Positions 1 to 5,760 of a stretch of 5,760 bases of DNA are shown piece after piece. Every line of letters starts with the position of its first letter. Position 1 is the first letter of the stretch. Under the pieces are notes generated by a model, which was not told where the DNA came from, ran no database searches, and was given only the letters and a program-made list of their open reading frames with translations. The position numbers and the translations under genes were made by a program. Origin of the DNA: an uncultured Lachnospiraceae bacterium (GTDB taxonomy: Bacteria > Bacillota_A > Clostridia > Lachnospirales > Lachnospiraceae); the NCBI GenBank assembly GCA_900556645.1, contig USPJ01000100.1, positions 1-5,760 on the forward strand. Direction: 5' to 3'.

Positions 1-1
1 A

Positions 2-1471
2 AACGGACCGGGAGATTTTGAAGATTATTTTCAGATGATTCATAAGGATGACCGGATGTGTGGCGGGTTTGTCTGGGAATGGTGTGATCATGCGATCGCA
101 CATGGAACGGCAGAAAATGGAAAGACCAGATATTATTATGGAGGGGATCATGGAGAAACCATTCATGATGGCAATTTCTGTGTGGACGGGTTGGTCTATC
201 CGGATCGTACACCGCATACGGGACTGCTGGAATATAAAAATGTCTATCGTCCGGTGAGAATTGTGTCTTATGACCAAGAAAACGGACAGATGGTTCTTCA
301 CAATTATATGGATTTTGATGATTTGAAGGATTATGTGGATATTTTCTATGAAATGACACAGGATGGCTTGACTGTGGAAAAAGGAAAACTGGCAAATGTT
401 GTTGCATCACCTCATAGCGATGCGAAAGTGGAGTTGAAGCTGCAGGTTCCAAATACCGGTAAGATTTATCTGAAACTTATTTACCGGTTGAAAAAGGAAA
501 TGCCGTTGCTTGAACATGGGTATGAATTAGGTTTTGATGAAATGAAGCTTGCAAATGAGGATGATAGAAACAGACAGGCTGTAAAGTGGCTGGAGCAGGA
601 AAAAATAACCGGAACCATTGCTGTTAAGGAAAATGATAAGCAGATCGTATTACAGGCAAAGGATTTTACTTATGTTTTAGATAAGCGTACCGGATTGTTT
701 GAGAACATGCAGTTTGCCGGAAGAAGTTATATTAACCATCCAATGGAATTGAATATTTGGCGGGCTCCGACGGATAACGATATGTATATAAAACTGGAAT
801 GGAAAAAGGCACATTATGATGCTGCCTATACCAGAGCATACCGTATAGAGGTGCTTCAGAACAAGCACGGTGTGCTGATCATGGAGCATCTGGCAGTGGT
901 AGCTGATACCGTACAAAAGATTTTGGATGTGGAAATGACATGGAAGATCAATGAAGACGGGAAAATAGAGGCGGTTATAGAGGCCGTAAAAGATAAAGAA
1001 TTCCCGGATCTGCCAAGGTTTGGAATTCGAATGTTTTTGAATAAGAAAATGGATGAGATTACTTATTTTGGAATGGGACCACAGGAAAGCTACCGGGATA
1101 AACACCAGGCTTCCTGTCATGGATTGTTCCGTTCGAAGGTGGCTCAGATGCATGAAGATTATATTCGTCCACAGGAGAATGGAAGCCATTATGACTGTGA
1201 TTATGTAGAGCTTACAAATGGTCAATGTGGAATTGTAGCAGTTTCAAAGAATCCATTTTCGTTTAACGCTTCTGTTTATACACAGGAGGAGTTGGAACGG
1301 GTATCGCACAATTATGAATTGAAAGAATCGGATAGCACCGTATTCTGTATGGATTATGCAATGAATGGAATTGGTTCAAATAGCTGCGGACCGGATGTCT
1401 TGGATAAATATCGGTTTGATGAGGAAGCGTTTAAGTTTCAGTTTGAATTAATTCCGTTTGTAAAAGGATAA
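2..1471 (+). CDS. lacZ: Beta-galactosidase, LacZ-type GH2, C-terminal half (5' end outside window)
   Basis: This enzyme hydrolyses terminal beta-galactosides such as lactose in the cytoplasm. The frame is open from the left edge, so the gene starts upstream; 489 residues are visible. The first residues, NGPGDFEDYF, align with E. coli LacZ from Asn544, seven residues after the nucleophile Glu537, so the nucleophile and the acid/base Glu461 lie off the window. Visible landmarks are GGFVWEW (first Trp matches Trp568), YYYGGDHGE, NFCVDGLVYPDRTPH (Phe matches Phe601, Asp replaces Asn604), an Ig-like domain at about visible residues 85-190, and the Bgal_small_N domain from about residue 215, with WRAPTDND and FGMGPQESYRD. 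The end, MNGIGSNSCGPD, has Cys where E. coli has Trp999. The visible length equals E. coli residues 544 to the C-terminus, so the 3' end is intact. The family is certain; the exact galactoside preference is not readable. Confidence 0.95.
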   Translation, partial: NGPGDFEDYFQMIHKDDRMCGGFVWEWCDHAIAHGTAENGKTRYYYGGDHGETIHDGNFCVDGLVYPDRTPHTGLLEYKNVYRPVRIVSYDQENGQMVLHNYMDFDDLKDYVDIFYEMTQDGLTVEKGKLANVVASPHSDAKVELKLQVPNTGKIYLKLIYRLKKEMPLLEHGYELGFDEMKLANEDDRNRQAVKWLEQEKITGTIAVKENDKQIVLQAKDFTYVLDKRTGLFENMQFAGRSYINHPMELNIWRAPTDNDMYIKLEWKKAHYDAAYTRAYRIEVLQNKHGVLIMEHLAVVADTVQKILDVEMTWKINEDGKIEAVIEAVKDKEFPDLPRFGIRMFLNKKMDEITYFGMGPQESYRDKHQASCHGLFRSKVAQMHEDYIRPQENGSHYDCDYVELTNGQCGIVAVSKNPFSFNASVYTQEELERVSHNYELKESDSTVFCMDYAMNGIGSNSCGPDVLDKYRFDEEAFKFQFELIPFVKG

Positions 1472-1536
1472 TTGACAACAAACAACTAGAAAAGACAAAA
1501 ACGATAGACTACAGGGACTTATAAATAACAAATAGT

Positions 1537-1543
1537 GAAGGAG
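1537..1543 (+). promoter_or_regulatory. Ribosome binding site of the GPH transporter gene
   Basis: GAAGGAG lies 8 nt before the ATG at 1552. It decides the start: the upstream in-frame GTG at 1543 overlaps this site and so is unlikely to be the initiator. Confidence 0.85.
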
Positions 1544-1551
1544 TGATTCTT

Positions 1552-2934
1552 ATGGAGGAAAAGAAATACTTAAAATGGTACAACAAGATAGGATACGGAT
1601 CTGGTGATATTGCGGGAAATGTAGTGTATGCATTCTTGACATCATTTGTGATGGTATATCTGACAGATACGATTGGATTGGCATCCGGTATAGTGGGAAC
1701 ACTGATTGCCGTTTCCAAATTACTCGATGGATTTACAGACATCTTTTTTGGATCAATGATTGATAAGACGCATAGTAAGATGGGAAAGGCAAGACCATGG
1801 ATGCTGTATGGTTACATTGGTTGTGCAATTACATTGGTAGCCTGTTTTGCAGTTCCAACAAGTCTTGGCAGAACGGCACAGTATGCGTGGTTCTTTATTT
1901 CGTATACGCTGTTGAATGGCGTGTTTTATACGGCAAATAACATTGCTTATTCTGCTCTGACATCACTTGTTACCAAGAACAGTAAAGAGCGTGTTCAGAT
2001 GGGTTCTTGCCGTTTCATTTTTGCTTTTTCAACCAGTATTCTGATTCAAGCAGTTACTGTTGGATTTGTTGCAAAATGTGGTGGAGATGCAGCCGCATGG
2101 CGTATGGTTGCAATTATTTATGCAGTGATTGGATTAGTTGTGAATACTATTTCCACATTATCTGTTAAAGAACTTCCAAAAGAGGAATTAAATGAAGGAG
2201 ACACAACAGGTGAAGAGGAAAAAAATGGGCTGGTTCACGCATTCAAGCTGCTGGTAAAGAATAAATTTTATCTGATGATCTGTGGTACTTATATTTTGCA
2301 GCAGTTATACAGTGCAATGATCGGTGCCGGTATTTATTATATGACCTGGGTTTTGAAAGATAAAAATCTGTTTGGACAATTTGCCTGGGCGGTAAACATT
2401 CCTCTTATCATTGCATTAATCTTTACACCAACACTGGTTGGAAAGTGGAATGGTATGTATAAGCTGAACTTGAGAGGTTACATCCTTGCCGTGATTGGCA
2501 GAGCTCTTGTTGTTGTTGCCGGATATATGGGAAGTATTCCTTTGATGATGGCATTTACAGCATTAGCAGCATTAGGACAGGGACCTTGGCAGGGAGACAT
2601 GAATGCAGTGATTGCATCTTGTTCCGAGTATACATACCTGACACAGGGAAAGCGTGTGGATGGTACGATGTATTCCTGTACTTCACTTGGCGTTAAGATT
2701 GGTGGAGGTATTGGAACGGCGGTCGTAGGATGGCTCTTAGAATTTAGTGGCTATGTGGGAACACATGCTGTTCAGCCACAGTCCGCGTTGAATATGATGC
2801 AGTTTATGTATCTTTGGCTGCCACTGATCTTTGATGTACTTATTATGTTTATCCTTTCCAGAATGAATGTGGAGGAGACAAATGCAAAGATCAAAAAAGA
2901 AAAGGGAATTACAGTAGAAACCGCTCAGCAGTAA
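1552..2934 (+). CDS. GPH-family (MelB/LacS-like) sugar:cation symporter
   Basis: This is a 460-residue, very hydrophobic membrane protein of the glycoside-pentoside-hexuronide:cation symporter family (TC 2.A.2), probably with 12 membrane segments. It likely imports lactose or another galactoside with H+ or Na+. By alignment from memory with E. coli MelB, Asp19, Asp55, Asp59 and Lys377 correspond to Asp19, Asp59, Asp63 and Lys382, all conserved. The signature loop DKTHSKMGKARPW (71-83) follows helix II. MelB Asp124 corresponds to Asn130. An acidic hydrophilic loop at about 206-226 separates the two six-helix halves, and the last 25 residues are a charged cytoplasmic tail. The protein ends there, so the PTS IIA-like regulatory domain fused to streptococcal LacS is absent. 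The start is ATG 1552, chosen from the ribosome binding site. The position 80 nt after lacZ and before the Leloir genes supports a galactoside substrate, but this is inference; melibiose or galacto-oligosaccharides are alternatives. Confidence 0.9.
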   Translation: MEEKKYLKWYNKIGYGSGDIAGNVVYAFLTSFVMVYLTDTIGLASGIVGTLIAVSKLLDGFTDIFFGSMIDKTHSKMGKARPWMLYGYIGCAITLVACFAVPTSLGRTAQYAWFFISYTLLNGVFYTANNIAYSALTSLVTKNSKERVQMGSCRFIFAFSTSILIQAVTVGFVAKCGGDAAAWRMVAIIYAVIGLVVNTISTLSVKELPKEELNEGDTTGEEEKNGLVHAFKLLVKNKFYLMICGTYILQQLYSAMIGAGIYYMTWVLKDKNLFGQFAWAVNIPLIIALIFTPTLVGKWNGMYKLNLRGYILAVIGRALVVVAGYMGSIPLMMAFTALAALGQGPWQGDMNAVIASCSEYTYLTQGKRVDGTMYSCTSLGVKIGGGIGTAVVGWLLEFSGYVGTHAVQPQSALNMMQFMYLWLPLIFDVLIMFILSRMNVEETNAKIKKEKGITVETAQQ

Positions 2935-2953
2935 TGAGCAGAAACTGGTAACA

Positions 2954-3000
2954 GGAAAGTATTGTCTTAATTGAATAAACAATTACAGGCAATGCTTTTT
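2954..3000 (+). terminator. Long imperfect hairpin with T-run between transporter gene and galK
   Basis: Positions 2956-2973 pair with 2980-2998. TAATTG (2968-2973) pairs perfectly with CAATTA (2980-2985) around the loop AATAAA. C2986 is a one-base bulge, and 2956-2967 then pair with 2987-2998, including two G-U pairs (2965/2989 and 2960/2994). Two further G-U pairs (2955/2999 and 2954/3000) could extend the stem. The run TTTTT (2996-3000) closes the structure. The stem has 18 pairs but is mostly A-U, and part of the T-run lies inside it. It could be a leaky intrinsic terminator, or a processing and stabilising hairpin that sets galK-galE-galT expression relative to the upstream genes. I see no clear promoter between it and galK. 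Confidence 0.6.
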
Positions 3001-3014
3001 GTTCCGTAAAGAAA

Positions 3015-3020
3015 AGGAGA
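3015..3020 (+). promoter_or_regulatory. Ribosome binding site of galK
   Basis: AGGAGA lies 7 nt before the GTG at 3028, supporting that non-ATG start. The next in-frame ATG (3067) has no comparable site. The ribosome binding site begins about 15 nt after the hairpin that ends near 3000. Confidence 0.8.
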
Positions 3021-3027
3021 TGGGTTT

Positions 3028-4305
3028 GTGGTAACACATGATTTGATAAAAAAAATAAAAAATGGAATGTATGATGAAACATTGAAAGATATTTATGTGG
3101 ATGAGAAGAAAATAGCGTATGAAAGAGAGCGTTATATTAAGGCGATAGAGAGTTATACAGAACATTTTGGAGAGGGAGAAGTCTTTGTCTTTAGTGCACC
3201 GGGCAGAAGTGAAATTGGTGGGAATCATACAGATCATCAATGTGGAGAGGTGCTGGCAGCTTCCATTAACAATGATGTAATAGCTATTGTACAAAATTTG
3301 GAAGAACCGTGTGTCAGAGTTATATCTGCAGGATATGAGATGATCACGATATATCTGGATGATCTATGTAGGAGAGAGGATGAGGAAGCAACAACAACTG
3401 CATTAATTCGAGGGGTGTTGGCAAAAACAAAAGAATATGGATATCAGATAGGTGGTTTTCAGGCTGTTGTTACCAGTGATGTGTTGATAGGAGCCGGATT
3501 GTCTTCTTCAGCAGCGTTTGAAACATTGATGGGAACAATCCTGTCAGAATTGTTTAATGATGGAAAGATTTCGCCTATTGAAATAGCCATGATTGGGCAA
3601 TTTGCAGAAAATGTATATTTTGGGAAACCATGTGGATTGATGGATCAGATGGCGTGTTCCGTTGGAAGTTTGGCACATATTGATTTTCAGAATCCTGCGG
3701 CACCATTGGTGGAGCGGATTGAGCTTGACTTGGATGGATACGGATATAGTCTTTGTATTACCGATACAAAAGGCTCACATGCGGATTTGACATCGGATTA
3801 TGCAGCAATTCCGGAAGAAATGAAAAGAGCAGCAGCTTGTTTGGGAAAAGAAGTGCTTGGACAGGTTACGAAAAAAGAAGTACTTACTAATCTTCCGCGC
3901 ATCAGAGAACAGGCAGGAGATCGGGCAGCACTTAGAGCAATTCACTATGTGTGTGAAAATGAGCGAGTGCAAAAAGAAGTGGCAGCATTGAGAGAGAATA
4001 GATTTGGAGAATTTTTAAGATTAGTTAAAGAGTCAGGTGATTCTTCTTATAAGTATTTGCAGAATGTGTATGTGTGCCATGATGTGGAACATCAGAATGT
4101 TTCTATTGCATTGGCTGTCAGTGATATGATTTTAGGCACGCAGGGAGCAAACAGGGTGCATGGTGGTGGCTTTGCCGGAACAATACAGGCATTTGTACCA
4201 AATGATATTGTTACATTATATAAAACAGAGATGGAAAAGGTGTTTGGAGATGGTGCTTGTGATGTACTTAAAATTCGCAAATATGGTGGAATTCAAGTGA
4301 TGTAA
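3028..4305 (+). CDS. galK: Galactokinase (GHMP kinase family)
   Basis: This cytoplasmic enzyme phosphorylates alpha-D-galactose with ATP to galactose-1-phosphate, the entry step of the Leloir pathway. The protein has 425 residues. The galactokinase signature SAPGRSEIGGNHTDH carries Arg60 (Arg37 in human GALK1), His67 and Asp69; the position of human Glu43 holds Asn66. The GHMP ATP-binding motif is GAGLSSSAA at 155-163. The catalytic Asp is Asp206 in CGLMDQ. The C-terminal glycine motif is GANRVHGGGFAG at 373-384. Tyr258 in DLTSDY fits the sugar-pocket Tyr236 of human GALK1. The signature Arg lies about 30 residues further in than in E. coli GalK, so there is an N-terminal extension, a feature I associate with clostridial galactokinases. 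The GTG start is supported by its ribosome binding site. The gene is 93 nt after the transporter and 30 nt before galE. Another sugar kinase of the GHMP superfamily is possible in principle, but the neighbours make galactokinase the clear choice. Confidence 0.93.
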   Translation: MVTHDLIKKIKNGMYDETLKDIYVDEKKIAYERERYIKAIESYTEHFGEGEVFVFSAPGRSEIGGNHTDHQCGEVLAASINNDVIAIVQNLEEPCVRVISAGYEMITIYLDDLCRREDEEATTTALIRGVLAKTKEYGYQIGGFQAVVTSDVLIGAGLSSSAAFETLMGTILSELFNDGKISPIEIAMIGQFAENVYFGKPCGLMDQMACSVGSLAHIDFQNPAAPLVERIELDLDGYGYSLCITDTKGSHADLTSDYAAIPEEMKRAAACLGKEVLGQVTKKEVLTNLPRIREQAGDRAALRAIHYVCENERVQKEVAALRENRFGEFLRLVKESGDSSYKYLQNVYVCHDVEHQNVSIALAVSDMILGTQGANRVHGGGFAGTIQAFVPNDIVTLYKTEMEKVFGDGACDVLKIRKYGGIQVM

Positions 4306-4321
4306 GATACTCAAAAAAGAC

Positions 4322-4328
4322 AAGGAGG
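4322..4328 (+). promoter_or_regulatory. Ribosome binding site of galE
   Basis: AAGGAGG is a near-perfect anti-16S match. It sits 7 nt before the ATG at 4336 but only 1 nt before the in-frame ATG at 4330. Normal spacing therefore favours 4336, giving the N-terminus MSSILVLGG. Confidence 0.85.
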
Positions 4329-4335
4329 AATGGTT

Positions 4336-5331
4336 ATGAGTAGCATTTTAGTATTAGGCGGAGCTGGATATATTGGCTCACATACTGTTTATGAGTTGAT
4401 CGAGGCAGGAAAGGATGTGGTGGTTGTAGATAATCTTGAAACAGGTTTTCGAGCAGCGGTTCATCCGGAAGCGAAGTTTTATAAAGGAGATATTCGTAAC
4501 CGAGCTTTTATTGATTCGGTATTTGATAAAGAAAATATAGATGGAGTTATTCATTTTGCAGCAAATTCGCAAGTAGGCGAAAGTATGATAAAGCCATTAA
4601 AATATTATAGTAATAATCTTTGTGGTACAGAAGTGCTGTTGGAGAGTATGGTTGCACATAGCGTAGATAAGATAGTGTTTTCTTCCACGGCGGCAACATA
4701 TGGAGAACCGGAGCGAATTCCTATCATGGAATCGGATCGTACACTTCCGACAAATTGTTATGGTGAAACAAAATTGTCTATGGAAAAAATGTTTAAATGG
4801 ACGGCAAATGCACATAACTTAAGATTTGTGTCCTTACGTTATTTTAATGCTTGTGGGGCTCATCCTAATGGAAAGATTGGAGAGGCTCACAATCCGGAAA
4901 CACATCTTATTCCTTTAATTTTGCAGGTGCCAAATGAAAAGAGAGAATATATTTCTATTTATGGAACGGACTATGACACAAAGGATGGTACTTGTGTCAG
5001 AGACTATATTCATGTAAATGATCTTGCACAGGCTCATATTCTTGCAATGAAGTATCTTTGTGATGGAAATGACAGCAATATATTTAATCTTGGAAATGGA
5101 GTTGGTTTTACGGTAAAAGAGGTTGTGGAAACTGCGAGAAAAGTGACAGGACATCCAATTCCGGCGAAGGAAGAACCACGTCGAGCAGGAGATCCATCTA
5201 TGTTGATCGCTTCCAGTGCAAAAGCAAGGGAAGTGTTAGGATGGAATCCGCAATATGCAGATTTAGAAACAATTATCGGTACGGCATGGAAATGGCATAA
5301 AAGTCATCCAAATGGATATCAGAATGTGTGA
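4336..5331 (+). CDS. galE: UDP-glucose 4-epimerase
   Basis: This NAD-dependent extended short-chain dehydrogenase (SDR) interconverts UDP-galactose and UDP-glucose, regenerating the UDP-sugar used by GalT and supplying UDP-galactose for cell-surface glycans. The protein has 331 residues, close to E. coli GalE (338). The NAD-binding motif GGAGYIGS is at 8-15 and Asp32 ends strand beta 2 in VVVVDNLETG. KGDIRN (50-55) and HFAANSQVGES (73-83) are typical of the family. The catalytic set is Thr118 (E. coli Ser124) in FSSTAATYGE, Tyr142 and Lys146 in YGETK. RYFNACGAHPNG, the DGTCVRDYIHVNDLA segment and FNLGNG are all present. The gatekeeper position (E. coli Tyr299, human Cys307) appears to be Leu290 in RRAGDPSML, so activity on N-acetylated UDP-hexosamines is possible but not shown. 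The start is ATG 4336 rather than 4330, from ribosome binding site spacing. It lies between galK and galT, 14 nt before the latter. Confidence 0.95.
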   Translation: MSSILVLGGAGYIGSHTVYELIEAGKDVVVVDNLETGFRAAVHPEAKFYKGDIRNRAFIDSVFDKENIDGVIHFAANSQVGESMIKPLKYYSNNLCGTEVLLESMVAHSVDKIVFSSTAATYGEPERIPIMESDRTLPTNCYGETKLSMEKMFKWTANAHNLRFVSLRYFNACGAHPNGKIGEAHNPETHLIPLILQVPNEKREYISIYGTDYDTKDGTCVRDYIHVNDLAQAHILAMKYLCDGNDSNIFNLGNGVGFTVKEVVETARKVTGHPIPAKEEPRRAGDPSMLIASSAKAREVLGWNPQYADLETIIGTAWKWHKSHPNGYQNV

Positions 5332-5333
5332 AA

Positions 5334-5338
5334 GGGGG
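5334..5338 (+). promoter_or_regulatory. Ribosome binding site of galT
   Basis: GGGGG, within AAAGGGGGAA directly after the galE stop, lies 7 nt before the ATG at 5346. It departs from AGGAGG by one base but has normal spacing. The nearby GTG at 5341 runs into a stop after two codons and is not a start. Confidence 0.7.
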
Positions 5339-5345
5339 AAGTGTC

Positions 5346-5760
5346 ATGATTAATGAGTATATCAATGAACTTGTGGCGTATGGATTGAACCAGGGATTGG
5401 TTGATCCGGAAGATGAAGTATATGTGACGAATCGCCTTCTGGAATTATTTCAATTGACAGAGCATGAAGGGACAGCGAAAGAGGTTAGAACAGAAAGAGA
5501 ATTGTCACAGATTTTAAATGATATGTTGGAATATGCATGTCGGCAGGGGATGCTGGAGGAAGAAACAATTACGGAAAAGGACTTGTTTGATACAAAGATT
5601 ATGGGAATATTGACACCCCATCCCTCTGTGGTTCGCAGACAGTTTTGGGATAAATACAGTATATCTCCTAAAGCTGCAACAGATTTTTATTATCAGTTTA
5701 GCCAGGCAACAAATTATATTAGAAAAGATCGAATTGCAAAGGATGAGAAATGGACAGCAA
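5346..5760 (+). CDS. galT: Galactose-1-phosphate uridylyltransferase, class II, N-terminal part (3' end outside window)
   Basis: The product transfers UMP between UDP-glucose and galactose-1-phosphate, giving UDP-galactose and glucose-1-phosphate, the central Leloir step. The frame is open from ATG 5346 to the right edge, with 138 complete codons visible. The N-terminus MINEYINELVAYGLNQGL, the motif DLFDTKIMGILTP (79-91), Phe-Trp (100-101) and ATDFYYQFSQATNYIR (110-125) ending in KDRIAK are characteristic of the Gram-positive class II family, which is unrelated in length and N-terminal sequence to the short E. coli-type GalT. Class II proteins are usually near 490-510 residues, so most of the gene, including the part expected to bind the nucleotide and carry the catalytic His, is off the window. 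It follows galE by only 14 nt, so co-transcription and possibly translational coupling are likely. The first 70 residues match the family less obviously by eye, but they are continuous with the conserved part and have a good start. Confidence 0.9.
   Translation, partial: MINEYINELVAYGLNQGLVDPEDEVYVTNRLLELFQLTEHEGTAKEVRTERELSQILNDMLEYACRQGMLEEETITEKDLFDTKIMGILTPHPSVVRRQFWDKYSISPKAATDFYYQFSQATNYIRKDRIAKDEKWTA

Noticed and set aside
677..1225. A 182-codon open frame on the minus strand within lacZ
   Set aside because: It lies antisense to a clearly conserved GH2 coding region, its translation resembles no family I know, and I saw no ribosome binding site for it.
1472..1477. TTGACA just after the lacZ stop as a -35 box for the transporter gene
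   Set aside because: No -10-like hexamer occurs 16-19 nt downstream (the region is ACAAAA-like). TATAAA at 1520-1525 has no matching -35. A chance match in A+T-rich sequence is more likely.
1543..1551. GTG at 1543 as the transporter start
   Set aside because: It overlaps the ribosome binding site GAAGGAG, which is ideally spaced for ATG 1552.
1472..1551. Possible terminator or catabolite-repression (cre) site between lacZ and the transporter gene
   Set aside because: I found no stem-loop with a T-run and no sequence close to the cre consensus here.
3020..3034. Mini-ORF ATG GGT TTG TGG TAA overlapping the galK start, as a leader peptide
   Set aside because: Its ATG begins on the last base of the galK ribosome binding site, leaving it none of its own, and four codons are too few to support a claim.
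4330..4335. ATG at 4330 as the galE start
   Set aside because: It is only 1 nt from the AAGGAGG ribosome binding site; ATG 4336 has normal 7-nt spacing.

Overview
The window is a lactose/galactose catabolic gene cluster on the + strand, densely packed and without mobile elements, RNA genes or repeats that I could find. The DNA is A+T-rich, the ribosome binding sites are strong AGGAGG-type, and the protein sequences resemble those of Gram-positive Firmicutes, most likely gut Clostridia of the Lachnospiraceae type. That placement is inference from sequence style and family variants (class II GalT, GalK with a GGNHTDH motif, a GPH sugar transporter), not from a taxonomic marker.

Layout: (1) positions 2-1471, the C-terminal half of a LacZ-type GH2 beta-galactosidase, cut by the left edge just after the active-site nucleophile segment; (2) positions 1552-2934, a GPH/MelB-family sugar:cation symporter without a fused PTS IIA domain; (3) a 93-nt gap holding a long imperfect hairpin followed by a T-run, which looks like an intrinsic terminator or mRNA-processing element; (4) positions 3028-4305, galactokinase galK with a GTG start; (5) positions 4336-5331, UDP-glucose 4-epimerase galE; (6) positions 5346-5760, the N-terminal part of a class II galactose-1-phosphate uridylyltransferase galT, cut by the right edge.

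The genes form one pathway. The symporter imports lactose or another galactoside, the beta-galactosidase splits it to glucose and galactose, and GalK, GalT and GalE convert galactose to glucose-1-phosphate through the Leloir pathway. All genes point the same way, with gaps of 80, 93, 30 and 14 nt, which fits an operon. The hairpin before galK may separate a lacZ-transporter segment from a galK-galE-galT segment.

I see no previously undescribed system here. The points worth a second look are the hairpin and several active-site substitutions: Cys at the LacZ Trp999 position, Asn for the sugar-binding Glu in GalK, Leu at the GalE gatekeeper position and Asn at the MelB Asp124 position. These are residue-level variants of known families.
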